Below are positions 1 to 10,935 of a stretch of DNA of 64,000 bases, one piece after another; position 1 is the stretch's first letter, and the number at the start of each line of letters is the position of its first letter. The stretch is from Ligustrum vulgare. Lineage: Eukaryota > Streptophyta > Magnoliopsida > Lamiales > Oleaceae. The notes under the pieces were generated by a model that saw nothing but the letters and a program-made list of their open reading frames with translations, did not search any database and was not told the origin of the DNA. The DNA lies in the NCBI GenBank assembly GCA_963555705.1, contig OY743168.1, forward strand, positions 92,730,925 through 92,794,924, in the 5' to 3' direction. The translations under genes were made by a program, and so were the position numbers.

Positions 1-2
1 CT

Positions 3-128
3 TTGCAAGAAACTTCACACAGAAAAATGACTCCTTTGTGTGTGGAATTAGTTGGAGAAAGTGTAAAAGTTGAAAGATGGAGTGAAGCTAATACTGAAGT
101 GCAATTAGAGGAATTTATAGCAAAGTAG
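3..128 (+). CDS. 3' end of an unrecognised protein (partial)
   Basis: The frame is open from the window edge to TAG at 126-128, giving 41 residues that end in VQLEEFIAK. The composition is balanced (charged and hydrophobic residues, a Trp and a Cys) and looks protein-like, unlike the AT-rich DNA that follows. It could be the terminal exon of a host gene whose body lies upstream. I do not recognise the family. It is short enough for chance openness, so confidence is modest. Confidence 0.3.
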   Translation: MQETSHRKMTPLCVELVGESVKVERWSEANTEVQLEEFIAK

Positions 129-639
129 TGGAGTCGGGGCCCACTTTCAGATTTCATTGAATTATTATAAATTCTTTCTTTTTCCCTTTTATTACATTTA
201 TTATTTATATTTATTTCGTAGAATTAATGGCAGTGACAGATTATTTTTTACTAATCAAGCTAATCACGGATTAATATTTTACTAAATACGTCTCAATCAG
301 ATAATTATTACGAAGATGGGTTCAACGGAACTCTTAATATTCAGGTAGAAGTAGTCAATGGTGAATTAAAATTGAAATTAATTTAATTAGGTGAAATTAA
401 CGTTCAAATCACTGGTATTGGGAGTTGATTTGTTGAGTGTCTTTAGTGATCAACAAAATATGGAAAAAAGGTTGGTTGAATGAGTTGGGTTGCTTGGTAA
501 GAGCCAGCGGGGAGTATTAATTTATGCAGGCACCTGTTGGCAAAATTAATATTAAACTATATGTAATATAAGTCTTTAATTTAATTTTGATTATTATTGA
601 TTATAAAAATTAATTTCAAGTACCAAGTATATTTGTCAG
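129..639. other. AT-rich non-coding DNA
   Basis: No credible ORF, structured repeat or RNA gene is seen. The segment could be the 3' flank of the upstream partial ORF. Confidence 0.4.
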
Positions 640-1300
640 CTTGAGTCCGATCATCGACTTGACCAAAATATGAGGTTTAGCGGATTACTTGTTCAATCGA
701 TAGATCATCCATGTCTATATATGTTACGATCACGTCTAAATTAAGTTTGACACGTTACTAATGGGAGCCTACATGAGATCCACTAGTTACCAGATAGGCT
801 CAAAGACTTGCAAGTTATTGCATGGTCGAAGTGGTATATGGGTCGAAACCCCTATGACTGAACTACTCATTAGAGGTAGTGTCATCCGAGGTACACATCT
901 AGAGCCAGCGACAAGGCTGACCAATTGTGTCAATAGGATTTGACCTTTCTGCAAGTTCCAACTTGATAGGACAGTGCGTTTACTGGAGATATAATGACAG
1001 TCATAACTCTACAATAGGTAGTAATAATTATGACCAAACATTTGGTTTACCTCATAGATGGCTAGGGTGATACCACGTTTAAAGTAGGACACGAGAAGAT
1101 GGTTTCGGTTATAAATAGAACATGCTTATCTCCAAGGGAAAATGTTAGAAATTCAATACTTTAACTCAAAATATTACTCTCATTCCATTTTCTCTCTTTT
1201 ACACACATTTATATTTCTCGCATTCAATCTATACTTTCTCGAAATGAGTTTTGATTTGAGCGTCGGAGTGCAAACGGGAGCCATTCTGGCCCCCTTTATT
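640..1300 (+). repeat. Gypsy-type LTR remnant with promoter-like core
   Basis: The segment has a TATA-like ataaatag at 1111-1118 and, about 140 bp downstream, the string GAGCGTCGGAGTG at 1258-1270. That string recurs near the transcribed end of LTRs in plant Ty3/gypsy elements of the Tat/Ogre group (family knowledge from memory). The order fits a + strand LTR. No partner LTR, PBS or polypurine tract is visible, so this is a solo or truncated LTR and the boundaries are approximate. Confidence 0.4.
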
Positions 1301-1942
1301 TTGAAAAATGAAAATGTGTAAGTTAAAAAATGGGTGAAAATGTGTTGTATGTAAATAAATTTGTAATTTCTTGATCTCTCGAGTTGTCCAATTGTTATAT
1401 TATGATAATTGAAGATTTTTCGTAATTATTAATTTAACTTCTTTATTTTGTAAATAAAAGTATAATTTTATTGATTAAGTATTTATAAATATTTGTTGGA
1501 TTGAGAATAAACACACATTTATAATTTTTTTGAATGAAAATTGGAAAAAAAAATTAAATTAAATACAAAAGGCAAATGTAGAAATCATGTAAATTTGCAT
1601 TTTTAATGAAGTTAACAATAACTCATAAAAATTATTCAAATCTATGATAATTTATTATTTAAATATATAAATTGACATTTTTTTATTTAAATATACAAAT
1701 TAGCATTTAATGTCCAAGTATGTTTTAATAATTTGGATTCGTTATATTTCTCATGGTTGATAGCTCCAAAACTTTTGATTAAAATTCAACTCAAAGTTAG
1801 CAAGTAATTTTAACCACACATTTCGTAGGTTCTACAACTTTCAACCAAATATTACATCAATTTTTATCAAAATATACTAAAAACCTGATTTTATTCCCTA
1901 CCAAACATGGACATTGTTTTTAAATTTTAATAATTATTGTAA
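1301..1942. other. AT-rich intergenic DNA with a dispersed repeat
   Basis: No gene is seen. The part at 1770-1935 (TTTTTATCAAAAT core, then ACCAAACA) resembles segments at about 36770-36900 and 48290-48445, so a small dispersed repeat is likely. Confidence 0.35.
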
Positions 1943-2171
1943 GGGTGTGTTTGATTGTAAATGTAGAAAAGAAAATATTTTCTAACTTTGTGAGAAAAAG
2001 TTTTCTTAGCAAGAGGGTGAGAAAATATTTTCTTGAAAAATAGGCTTGTTTGCAATGTGATTGTACCTAGAAAATATTTTCTAGGCTAAATGTAACAACC
2101 AAACACAAAAAGGTGGAAAATAAATTCATTGATTATATTTTCCTTGAAAATGTTAACAATCAAACATAGCC
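1943..2171. mobile_element. Tourist-like (PIF/Harbinger) MITE
   Basis: The ends form a 16-bp imperfect terminal inverted repeat: GGGTGTGTTTGATTGT on the left against GGCTATGTTTGATTGT on the complementary right end. The flanks are TAA at 1940-1942 and TAA at 2172-2174. A 3-bp TAA duplication with a G-rich GTTTG-containing end is characteristic of Tourist/PIF-Harbinger MITEs. The 229-bp body is non-coding and repeats the AAAATATTTTCT motif on both strands. Confidence 0.75.
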
Positions 2172-2437
2172 TAATAGAATATTATTATTTTATGCATTTT
2201 ACATTTGTTTTGATTATGTAAAAGTGTTAACATTTTACGAATATTTATCGAAATAGATATCGCGGAAAACAACTTTCATACATCGCACGCAATAAATTTT
2301 AGTTCATTAATTAAAGTAAATCCATTGGTTCGTAGTTGTGCGTGCACACTTCGTGAATATTAAAAATATGTTGAAAATTTGCCCCCAAAGAAATAAGTTT
2401 GAGAAAAATCGGATGGTTCAAGAAATAGGGTTCAACT

Positions 2438-2610
2438 TAGATGTGTCAAGACGAACGTGTGGATCGATCAGACCCGTGAAAATCGACCCGAATCGACTAG
2501 AGACCACGGGTCGATCCGTAATCCGAATGAGCGGTTCATGAATTAAGAAGATGTGAATCGTGAATTTCACGGGTCACACGTTCGTGGGCCGCGATTAACC
2601 CGTCGAGCCG

Positions 2611-2708
<98 letters not shown>

Positions 2709-3235
2709 TTGGTAACAATGAAAATTTTTCTTCTTTTATAAGCTCCAGTACAAGTTCTAAATATAAATTTTTCTCTCTTATAGCTAAAAAAGTGATGTTC
2801 TTTGATAGACATAGTAGGAATTAAAAATTAATTTAGTTATTATTTGTTTATGTTCTATTTAACTTTATGAAGTTACAACTAATTCATGTAACATAAAATA
2901 TAAATTTGAATTCGACGTAAACATTTCATTGTATAAATATGAATATATCATTTTATCCATTTTGTATTCAATAATTTAACAAAAAATATTTTTGCTATAA
3001 ATATGAAAAATTCTATATTTTTGTTTATACAGGCCAAATCGGAATGAAACCGTGACTAGTATGGACTCGACTCATATGGGCTAGCAGGTGAGCCTGAGTT
3101 GTAGTTCAAAATTTGTGATTCGATCCGGACCGGCCCATTAAACCTGCAGCGGGCGGATTTTTTTCATTCTGGCCGTTACCGAACTCATATGTTGGCAGAC
3201 CGATCCAACCCAGACCATTCAAATTGACACCTCTA
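2438..3235. mobile_element. Non-autonomous hAT-like element
   Basis: The left end TAGATGTGTCAA (2438-2449) and the right end TTGACACCTCTA (3224-3235) are an 11/12 inverted repeat. The flanking 8-mers GTTCAACT (2430-2437) and GTTCAATT (3236-3243) match at 7 of 8 positions, as expected of a hAT 8-bp target duplication. The inside is non-coding, rich in GACCCG/CGGGTC motifs, and has expanded through a microsatellite. No transposase is present. Confidence 0.7.
2613..2705. repeat. Compound microsatellite (AT)24(GT)22
   Basis: Uninterrupted AT dinucleotides run over 2613-2660 and change directly to GT dinucleotides over 2661-2705. The array lies inside the hAT-like element. ORFs crossing it on both strands are repeat artefacts. 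Confidence 0.97.
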
Positions 3236-3243
3236 GTTCAATT

Positions 3244-3844
3244 CATCGCATTTCCAGTCTAATCAATCGGTTCTATTCGAGTTTTGATATAACTATTATA
3301 ACAAGTGATAGATTTTTCACCCGTGATAAAAATGGGAGGTTTTTAAAATTCAAGATGGAGAAAATATTAAATTAATGCAACTTCAACATTTATTATAAAT
3401 TAATTTATTTATATTTTTTTGGTAAAATGTGTGGTTAAAAGTAAATAAAAAAATGTATAATTGAAAAATAATTTGAAAATTTATATTTTTTTATAAATTG
3501 TAATGATTTTGATAAATAATATAGGTCATCATTTTCCGCCAATTGTTCATTAGAAAGTAATGGGGACACAACTTTTTATCATCTTGACATATTTGTCACA
3601 TTTTAGGTACATGTACTATACATGTGCATCTCAAACTTTGGAGGTCATTGTCATGTTGCATTGCATTGCATTTCAGTCATGTTGCATTTCAGCAGGTGTT
3701 TGTTAAATGATTTATTTGGTAATAATTTATAAATCGTTTTTATAAATCACACAATTTTTTAAATCACTTTTCAATTATATAATTTTTTAATCTAATTTTC
3801 AATACATATTTTACCTTAAAATTATAAATAAATCAGTTTATAAA
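3244..3844. other. AT-rich spacer
   Basis: No gene is seen. A TGTTGCATTGCATTGCATT-type tract lies near 3655. The last 150 bp is a TTTATAAAT-rich stretch immediately before the copia insertion. Confidence 0.35.
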
Positions 3845-3849
3845 TTATC

Positions 3850-4431
3850 TGTTGGGATATTTGACCCAAATTAAGAATGGGAATATCTTGGACAATTGAT
3901 TTTCTTGTTAAAGTGATTAACTTGGAGACCAAGTTAAAGGTGAAAGAAAATGAAGACAATCTTTTTGACGTGGACTTCTTTCCTTATTTTGATATTCTAC
4001 ATCAACAAGGAAATATCATGGGGTACAAGTAGTACAGGTTTTTGAGTTATGTTTACCTATAAATATGTGTATCGAGGAGCCAATTAATTGCACATTGTCT
4101 AGAGAATATTGTGAGAAAAAATGTACTCTAGCATCTTAGTTTTCTTGGGTTCTTTGTGGGTTGTATAAAGAAGTAGAAATTGGTAAATGTGGTAAAACTT
4201 GGTTATTTTTCCTACAATACTTGGGGGGTTTGGTGAGTGAAATTATATATAATTGTAACAATTTATTATATAGTAAAAAGTTTTGGCGAAGGTCCGTAGA
4301 CGTAGGCAAGTTTCCGAACCACGTAAATTTCTGCGTTGTTGTTTTATTTTCTTGTTAGCTCAATTATTTCTTGAGTATCAAAAATTCCTGTGAGATTAAT
4401 TAGAGATGGAATTTGTGTGTAATTCCCAACA
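3850..4431 (+). repeat. 5' LTR of the gag-only copia
   Basis: It starts TGTTGGGATA, ends AATTCCCAACA, and is directly followed by the primer-binding-like sequence. It carries a TATA-like ctataaata near 4059. It matches 5625-6204 along its whole length with scattered substitutions. Confidence 0.85.
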
Positions 4432-4511
4432 ATGGCGCCGTCGACAGGGAAATCGACGTCTAATTAACAGAGCATCAAGTGGTTTGAAGATTTTTTGGAG
4501 CAAAAGAAAAT

Positions 4512-5260
4512 ATGTTTGGAAAGTACAACGTGGAGAAATTTGACTGGAAGATCAATTTTGGCTTGTGGTAAGTACAAGCCATGGATGTATTGATTCGGTT
4601 GAGACTGCAGAAAGTTTTGAAGGAAAACTAACCCCGAGTTCTGATAAAGAAACTGAATCTAGCACGAGAAATGAAGAATGGGAAGATTTGGATTTGAAGG
4701 CTGCTGGCATGTTACAAATTTGTTTGGCCAAAAATGTTCTTTCAAATATTTATGGGATAATTGCTGTGAAGGAACTGTGAGAAAAATAGGAAGAGTTGTA
4801 TCAAATGAAGAGCTTGTCAAATAACTTGTACCTGAATGAGCGGTTTCATTCTTTGAGAATGAATGCAGGTATGAAAATCTTAGACCATCTTAGTGTTCTC
4901 AATGATATTGTTTCTGCACTGGAATCTATTGGAGTTAAGATTGATGATGAGGATAAGGTTCATCTGGTCTCTTCTATCTACGTTTGAGTACATCATGCTG
5001 ATTTTGATGTACGAGAAGGAAACGGTGGAATTTTCAGAAGTTAAGTTGATTAGGTTGAAGTGACAGTTCATCTGAAAAGCTCTGTTTGTTACTGAAAAGT
5101 GGAAGAGAGACAACTCCATAAAGAAGAAGCTAATGTGTTGAAACTGTAGTAAATCTAGTCATGTGAAAAGAAATTGTCCAAAAGGTGGAGCAGAGTCGGC
5201 TAATTGCTCGGAGGTGGACAATGCGACTCTCCTGATGGAGGGTGGTGATGATGTACTTTA
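4512..5260 (+). pseudogene. Broken copia gag (UBN2 type with zinc knuckle)
   Basis: The reading starts at ATG 4512 (MFGKYNVEKFD, a usual copia gag opening), stops after 19 codons, and continues in other frames through 4565-4780 and 4796-4987. Recognisable gag parts include EWEDLDLKAAGMLQICLA, LYQMKSLSNNLYLNERF and KIDDEDKV. A CCHC knuckle (C-N-C-SKSS-H-VKRN-C) at about 5136-5178 has its second residue turned into a stop. Several stops and frameshifts make it non-functional. The order gag then knuckle with no pol supports gag-only structure. Confidence 0.7.
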
Positions 5261-5624
5261 GTAAGATGAGACTTCCTTATGGCATGAAGTCAGTTTCCAT
5301 GATAGAGAACGTGTTCTTGCTGGTAGGTACATGTGTTTGCACACGGGCATTGGTTTGGCGTTAATGCAAGGTGTGTGAAGAATTTGATGTCGATGGCTGA
5401 TGAGTTCCCAGGGAAAGCCAAACATGGGAGTTGCACCATAATTTTTCAGCAATGTTTATTTCGACATGAGCCGATGAAAAGCTCGAAATTCGTTGATAAT
5501 TCTGAGTACTGGTTATACTCATATGGTGGAGTATGAGATCGTCAAAGTGTTAAATGTTTGCCTGTTTACCCAATGATTGAATTTGGATTTTTTGGCTTTG
5601 ATGAATTTGTATCAAGGTGAAGAT
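5261..5624 (+). other. 3' internal region of the gag-only copia
   Basis: Short ORFs here (for example 5333-5536) show no recognisable protease, integrase or RT motif. The purine-rich AAGGTGAAGAT just before the right LTR is the likely polypurine tract. Confidence 0.4.
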
Positions 5625-6204
5625 TGTTGGGATATTTGACCCAAATTAAGAATGAGAATATCTTGGACAATTGATTTTCTTGTTAAAGTGGTTAACTTGG
5701 AGACCAAGTTAAAGGTGAAAGAAAAGGAAGACAATCTTTTTGACATGAATTTCTTTCCTTATTCTGATATTCCACTTCAAGAAGGAAATATCTTGGGGTA
5801 CAAGTAATACACGTTTTTGAGTTATGTTTACCTATAAATATGTGTATTGAGGAGCCAATTAATTGCACATTGTCTAGAGAATATTGTGAGGAAAAATGTA
5901 GTCTAGCACTTAGTTTTTCTTGAGTTCTTTGTGGGTTGTACAAAGAAGTAGAAATTGGTAGATGTGGTAAAACTTGGTTATTTTTCCTACAATACTTTGA
6001 GGGTTTGGTGAGTGAAAATTCTATATAATTGTAACAATTTATTATATAGTGAAAAGTTTTGGCTAGGGTCCGTGGACGTAAGCAAGTTGTCGAACCACGT
6101 AAATTTCTGCGTTGTTTTATTTTCTTGTTGACTCAATTATTTCTTGAATATCAAAAATTTCTGTGAGATTAATTAGAGAGGGAATTTGTGTATAATTCCC
6201 AATA
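5625..6204 (+). repeat. 3' LTR of the gag-only copia
   Basis: Direct repeat of 3850-4431 in the same orientation, following a purine-rich tract. The terminal CAACA has decayed to CAATA. Confidence 0.85.
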
Positions 6205-6209
6205 TTATT

Positions 6210-6646
6210 ACAGTATTACCAAAGAGAGAATGATCAATTAAATAGCTATAACCTCCTCCTCCATCTATTTGATGATTAAGGAGGCGAGAAGAGATGATGA
6301 ACATAGTGACTTTGAACTATTGATTTGGACGATATATGTTGATCAAATGATTGTAACTCTTTATATATTAAATTTTACGGTTGTAGAATTTTGATGAAAA
6401 TAGATTTAGGCACGTGTATGTAATTGGTGATTTTGGTACATAAATATGGACACGTCTGATAATATTGTGATTCTGTTAATGTATAAATCTTGAATAATTT
6501 TAGAGGGACATTTTTAAGTGATATTGTGATATGTCATGCCTTCATTGAATGGTGTCACCAACCAATAAATATATGACATGTCAAAATGTCTATAAAAATG
6601 TTTACCTAGAATTATTGGTAAATCTTTGTACTGAAATTTTTAAATC
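6210..6646. other. AT-rich spacer
   Basis: No gene or clear repeat is seen. Confidence 0.35.
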
Positions 6647-6838
6647 TAAATTTTTTCAAACCGAGCACGTGATAGAACACTGACAACATCCAAACTAACC
6701 ATCTTCCGAATTTTATAATCTTTATTAAAGATTCAATTAACGGTTAATTTTTTCAAACCGAGCACGTGATAGAACACTGGCAACATCCAAACTAACCATC
6801 TTCCGAATTTTATAATCTTTGTCAAAGAGAGGAGCTGA
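6647..6838. repeat. Tandem duplication, about 97-bp unit
   Basis: A block containing TTTTTCAAACCGAGCACGTG and CATCTTCCGAATTTTATAAT occurs twice head-to-tail with a 97-bp offset and very few mismatches. The E-box/G-box-like CACGTG is therefore duplicated. The overlapping reverse-strand ORF is probably chance. Confidence 0.8.
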
Positions 6839-7180
6839 GGTTGTAATTGAAGCTTCATAATTTGACTTTGAACATGTGGGATGTGACCTTAAATTTCGTT
6901 CCTTAAGTGAAATTTTAATTGCTCGGTTAGTCAACCATTTCTATTGTTATACTATGCACAACTTTAGTATTTTATTGCCATGAAATATTAAATTAACAAT
7001 TGGCTTCTTACGAGTTCATTACGTTACTTTTCAAATTTCACTATATGAACTCACATTAAGATGAAAAAATAAGAAGAGGGAATTTAACCTCTAACTTGAT
7101 TTTTAACTTCGCATTTCTAAAAAATAAGTTTACACCTTATTTATCCAAAATTCAGATCATAAATCTTTTTAAATATTAAA

Positions 7181-7215
<35 letters not shown>

Positions 7216-7368
7216 ATATTTAACCCTACACATAACGTTCCCCCTATTCAAATCTGATTTAAGCCGAATTCACATTTCAAATCCATTTTCCACAACTTTC
7301 TTCACCTATTCCCAATCTCTCAATCGTTGACAACAATACTCTGTTAGATTGCAACTTCGGCACTGTAG
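6839..7368. other. AT-rich spacer
   Basis: No gene is recognised; it contains a trinucleotide microsatellite. Confidence 0.35.
7182..7215. repeat. (AGT)11 microsatellite
   Basis: Eleven uninterrupted AGT units. Confidence 0.95.
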
Positions 7369-7940
7369 ATGTCATCTTCGACCGCTCAATGCGCTGTAGT
7401 CACTGCCGTTGCTGCGCGACTTTGGTGTCTAAGTCACAATTTGTGTGCAATGCAATGGTGGTGGTTTGTACGATGCGGTGGTCGCAGTGTGTGCGCGGTG
7501 GTGGTGTACAGTGTGTGCGAAAGGGTGGTGTGCAGGATGGTGGTTTATGGTAGTGATTTGGAACTTGGGGCAAATATGTGTGCGGTGATGGTGGTTCTGG
7601 CGGGGTGTAGCAGCGTGGGCCATTCTTGGATTAACTTAACATGTTGTGTGATTGGTGTGCGATGGTGGTGGTCGTGTTTCTCATTATTAAGGGGTTGGAG
7701 TGGTGGCGGCGGCGACGACGGTAAGTGATGTTGTGATGCCGGAAGTGGTGACTGTGGCGTGCATGTGGTGGTGCGGTGGGTGGAGGTGTTGGTGGTGCAG
7801 GTGCTGGTGAGGTGAGGTGAGGTGATGAGGGAAAGACTGTTAAGTTTTGGTTGGTGAAGGGGTAGGGATAGGGGTAGGGGTAGGGTAGGATAGGTTAGGT
7901 GAGGTGGAGTGGGGTGGGGGTGGGCGCGGGTAACTTGCTT
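7369..7940. other. G/T-rich strand-skewed low-complexity block
   Basis: The + strand changes abruptly from AT-rich to a G/T-dominated stretch full of GGTGGT and GTGTGTGCG motifs. ORFs of 119 codons (+) and 150 codons (-) arise here from skewed composition and encode Cys/Val/Trp-rich or Pro/Thr/His-rich sequence without domain signatures, so I do not call a gene. Confidence 0.6.
7859..7885 (+). other. Candidate G-quadruplex
   Basis: Consecutive runs of 4, 3, 4, 4 and 3 guanines are separated by loops of 2-3 bases (TA, ATA, TA, TA). This meets the usual four-run short-loop definition. Further G-runs follow to about 7930. Confidence 0.7.
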
Positions 7941-8420
7941 GTGAGTTGTGACTAATTGTTGGTGATTGTAACTGATTAATAGATAAATTATGATCAATTA
8001 ACTTGAAATTTGCGATGGAGATAAAATTGTGACCTACAAAATTCGAGATTTGTGACCTATAAATAAGTTATGACCACAAATTGTAAAAATTGTGACCTAC
8101 AAAATTTGAGATTTTTGATTGATAAATAAGTTGTAACTTGCGAGATTTGTAAATTGTGATCGAAAATAAGTTGTGACCTAAATTTTTAGAATTTGTGACT
8201 AATAAAATTTGTGGCTTGTGACCGATAAGAGATTCATGACCGATAAATTTGATAATTTGTGACCGAAAAATAAATTGTGACCTATAAAATTTGTAATTTG
8301 TGATCGAGAAATAAATTATGACTAATTAATTTGATAATTTGTGACTTTTAAAATTGTGACTTGTAACATGTGATCATAAATTGTATTCTTGTGACCTTAA
8401 TTATTTAATTATCAATTTAA
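7941..8420 (+). repeat. Degenerate GTGACC minisatellite
   Basis: Variants of TTTGTGACCTATAAA and AAATTGTGACCGATAAA recur at irregular spacing of roughly 25-40 bp. No open frame persists. It directly abuts the G-rich block, so the two may be one composite repeat. Confidence 0.6.
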
Positions 8421-8918
8421 TTATATATATATTTTTTAATCAAAACCTGATTTTTGAATTAAAAGAACACGTTTCTTAAATATTAAATGTTATCTTTAAA
8501 AGTCCTTAATTTTGTATTTTGCCCAAATAAGAACTCACGAGTCACTTACAAATGTATAGAATGCATGATTAGACTTATGGCCCGTAACAATCTTCTTGTT
8601 TTAAAATTTAAATTTTGCAGATACAACGTATGGAATAACGAGAAATGATCTAATAGGCACGGATGACATGACACATTAATTTATTGGTTGATAAATATTG
8701 AGAGATTATAAATTTATTGGACCTTGCTACATGTACTAACAGTTGTACTAACGGTTAAAAGACAAAAAATTTGAATGATTAATTACTATGTTATCCTTCT
8801 AGTTATAATTCTTTTAGTTTTCTAATGTTATGTCTATATCTCTAAATTTATTGTTTACATAAAATGCGTAATATATACTATTATATGTTAAACTCTTTTC
8901 TTTAATAATTATATTTAA
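8421..8918. other. AT-rich flank of the pararetrovirus remnant
   Basis: No gene is seen. About 8720-8805 is similar, in inverted orientation, to about 21995-22070 on the other side of the pararetrovirus fragment (GTTAGTA repeats followed by a GGATAA/GGGTAA motif). Confidence 0.35.
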
Positions 8919-9149
8919 TTATTCAATTTTTTTCTCTAGATCACTAATTATTCTTCCTTTATTTACTATAATTCTAGTAAATTGTGAAAAATCTGTGAAT
9001 GAGGGTTCTTTTATTGCGTAGTCTAATAAATCATAAAATCTTCCTAAATCTTCTCTTATAAATTCTAATTGTTTAATTGTTTCTTCTCTTAAATACTTAA
9101 AGTCGTTTACTTCTGAAGGATTTAGTTCTATTAAATGTTCTGAATTCAT
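8919..9149 (-). pseudogene. Small ORF on the far side of the endogenous pararetrovirus remnant
   Basis: A 76-codon ORF rich in acidic and helical residues (EETIKQLEFIREDLGRF, then DLEKKIE) predicts a short coiled coil. It lies on the same strand as the pararetrovirus pieces at 18.9-21.9 kb. Removing the younger retrotransposon at 9378-18777 would place it about 9.6 kb closer, downstream of the coat-protein-like frame. Small helical ORFs are usual in badnavirus-like genomes, but no diagnostic motif is present. Assignment rests on context and composition. Confidence 0.35.
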
Positions 9150-9372
9150 AAATTATAAAACTATTTAAATTTAAGCTATTAATTCAAATCATCTTCCAAT
9201 AGTTAATTATAGGAATAGTAAAAACAAATTTTCAACATATGTAAAAACATGCAAGAGATATCATAAGCAAAATGATAAATTTAAGACTATGATAACAGTA
9301 CTTGGATAATATCAATAAAAAGGACGATATATAATCCACCATAAATAATCAATAATACTTCTTTCTATCTAT

Positions 9373-9377
9373 GGGTC
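9373..9377. other. Target site duplication GGGTC (left)
   Basis: Identical to 18778-18782 immediately outside the other LTR end; marks the gypsy-type insertion into the pararetrovirus fragment. Confidence 0.9.
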
Positions 9378-9888
9378 TGTGACGACCCGAAATCTTGACC
9401 ATTCGAGTGCCACTAAAAGTGACTCATATCATATTATCGAGACTTAAATAGTAATGTAAAATTATTCAAAAGAATAATTAGAATCCCATAATTTTATTTG
9501 TGAATATAAATAGAACATAATTTTCTTACATAAAGTTCAACATAATTATCTCATCAATCTTAACCACTTTTGCCACTTCCATGTTGACCGCCTCGAACCT
9601 TCAATTATCTGAAAATGGTAAATATCGTAGAGTGAGATTTATAAAATCCCAGTAAGTATACCAAGCATAAATTTTCTTTTGAAAGCATATGGATCATTTT
9701 CATCATAACATAGGATAGGATCGAAATACTCATAAATATAGGGAGACACAAGAATTTTACCGAACTTAAATGGCAAGAATTCTTATGTGTAGCGCTACTA
9801 AACTCCGGTCCCCTTAGCATAATCATAAACATATCATATGGAACCCATAACAATCTTGTGAGATTGATTTCATAGCAATGATCCAAAC

Positions 9889-10935
9889 ATTTTCATAAAA
9901 ACATAAAGATATACTTACTTGTCATAAAAACATACTTACTTTTCATAAAAATATAAGGTGTATTTACCTTTCATAAAAACATACTTACTTTTCATAAAAA
10001 CATAAGATATACTTACTTGTCATAAAAACATACTTACTTTTCATAAAAACATAAGGTGTATTTACCTTTCATAAAAACATACTTACTTTTCATAAAAACA
10101 TAAAAACATACTTACTTTTCATAAAAACATAAGGTGTATTTACCTTTCATAAAAACATACTTACTTTTCATAAAAACATAAGATATACTTACTTTTACTT
10201 GTCATAAAAACATACTTACTTTTCATAAAAACATAAGGTGTATTTACCTTTCATAAAAACATACTTACTTTTCATAAAAACATAAGATATACTTACTTGT
10301 CATAAAAACATACTTACTTTTCATAAAAACATAAGGTGTATTTACCTTTCATAAAAACATACTTACTTTTCATAAAAACATAAGATATACTTACTTGTCA
10401 TAAAAACATACTTACTTTTCATAAAAACATAAGGTGTATTTACCTTTCATAAAAACATACTTATTTTTCATAAAAACATAAGATATACTTACTTGTCATA
10501 AAAACATACTTACTTTTCATAAAAACATAAGGTGTATTTACCTTTCATAAAAACATACTTACTTTTCATAAAAACATAAGATATACTTACTTGTCATAAA
10601 AACATACTTACTTTTCATAAAAACATAAGGTGTATTTACCTTTCATAAAAACATACTTACTTTTCATAAAAACATAAGATATACTTACTTGTCATAAAAA
10701 CATACTTACTTTTCATAAAAATATAAGGTGTATTTACCTTTCATAAAAACATACTTACTTTTCATAAAAACATAAGGTGTATTTACCTTTCATAAAAACA
10801 TACTTACTTTTCATAAAAACATAAGATATACTTACTTGTCATAAAAACATACTTACTTTTCATAAAAACATAAGGTATACTTACTTGTCATAAAACATAC
10901 TTACTTTTCATAAAAACATAAGATATACTTACCTT
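9889..10935 (-). repeat. LTR minisatellite with about 30 U1-like 5' splice-site motifs
   Basis: The array is built from TTCATAAAAACATA modules alternating with ACTTACTT, GATATACTTACTTG or GGTGTATTTACCT, giving a higher-order period of about 98 bp. Read on the - strand, which is the element's sense strand, nearly every module gives AAGTAAGTAT, matching the +1 to +8 positions of the consensus plant 5' splice site. The first module met by the transcript, at 10933/10932, reads AAAAG|GTAAGTAT, a full consensus. About thirty ACTTACT and about ten ATTTACC copies are counted by eye. Confidence 0.9.

Larger units (their letters stand above)
3850..6204 (+). mobile_element. Gag-only Ty1/copia LTR retrotransposon
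   Basis: Two direct copies of a 580-582 bp LTR (TGTTGGGA to CCCAACA, decayed to CCCAATA on the right) enclose 1193 bp. Flanks TTATC (3845-3849) and TTATT (6205-6209) are a near-perfect 5-bp target duplication. Behind the left LTR is a tRNA-primer-like ATGGCGCCGTCGACAGGG. The interior holds only a broken gag and unrecognised coding remnants; protease, integrase, RT and RNase H are absent, so it would depend on a relative for movement. The LTRs differ at many positions, so it is not young. Confidence 0.85.

Noticed and set aside
2536..2812. ORFs encoding Thr-His and Tyr-Ile repeats
   Set aside because: Translations of the AT/GT microsatellite.
7859..7900. Interstitial telomere repeat
   Set aside because: Units are GGGGTA/GGGTA, not the plant TTTAGGG repeat.
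7369..7997. 119-codon (+) and 150-codon (-) ORFs
   Set aside because: Both derive from G/T strand skew and encode low-complexity sequence.
9605..9886. 93-codon reverse ORF, repeated at 16583-16864
   Set aside because: It is present twice only because it lies in both LTRs; no domain and it ends at the minisatellite.
9889..10935. Regular short repeats resembling a CRISPR array
   Set aside because: The spacers are themselves repeats, no cas genes exist, and the context is a plant LTR.
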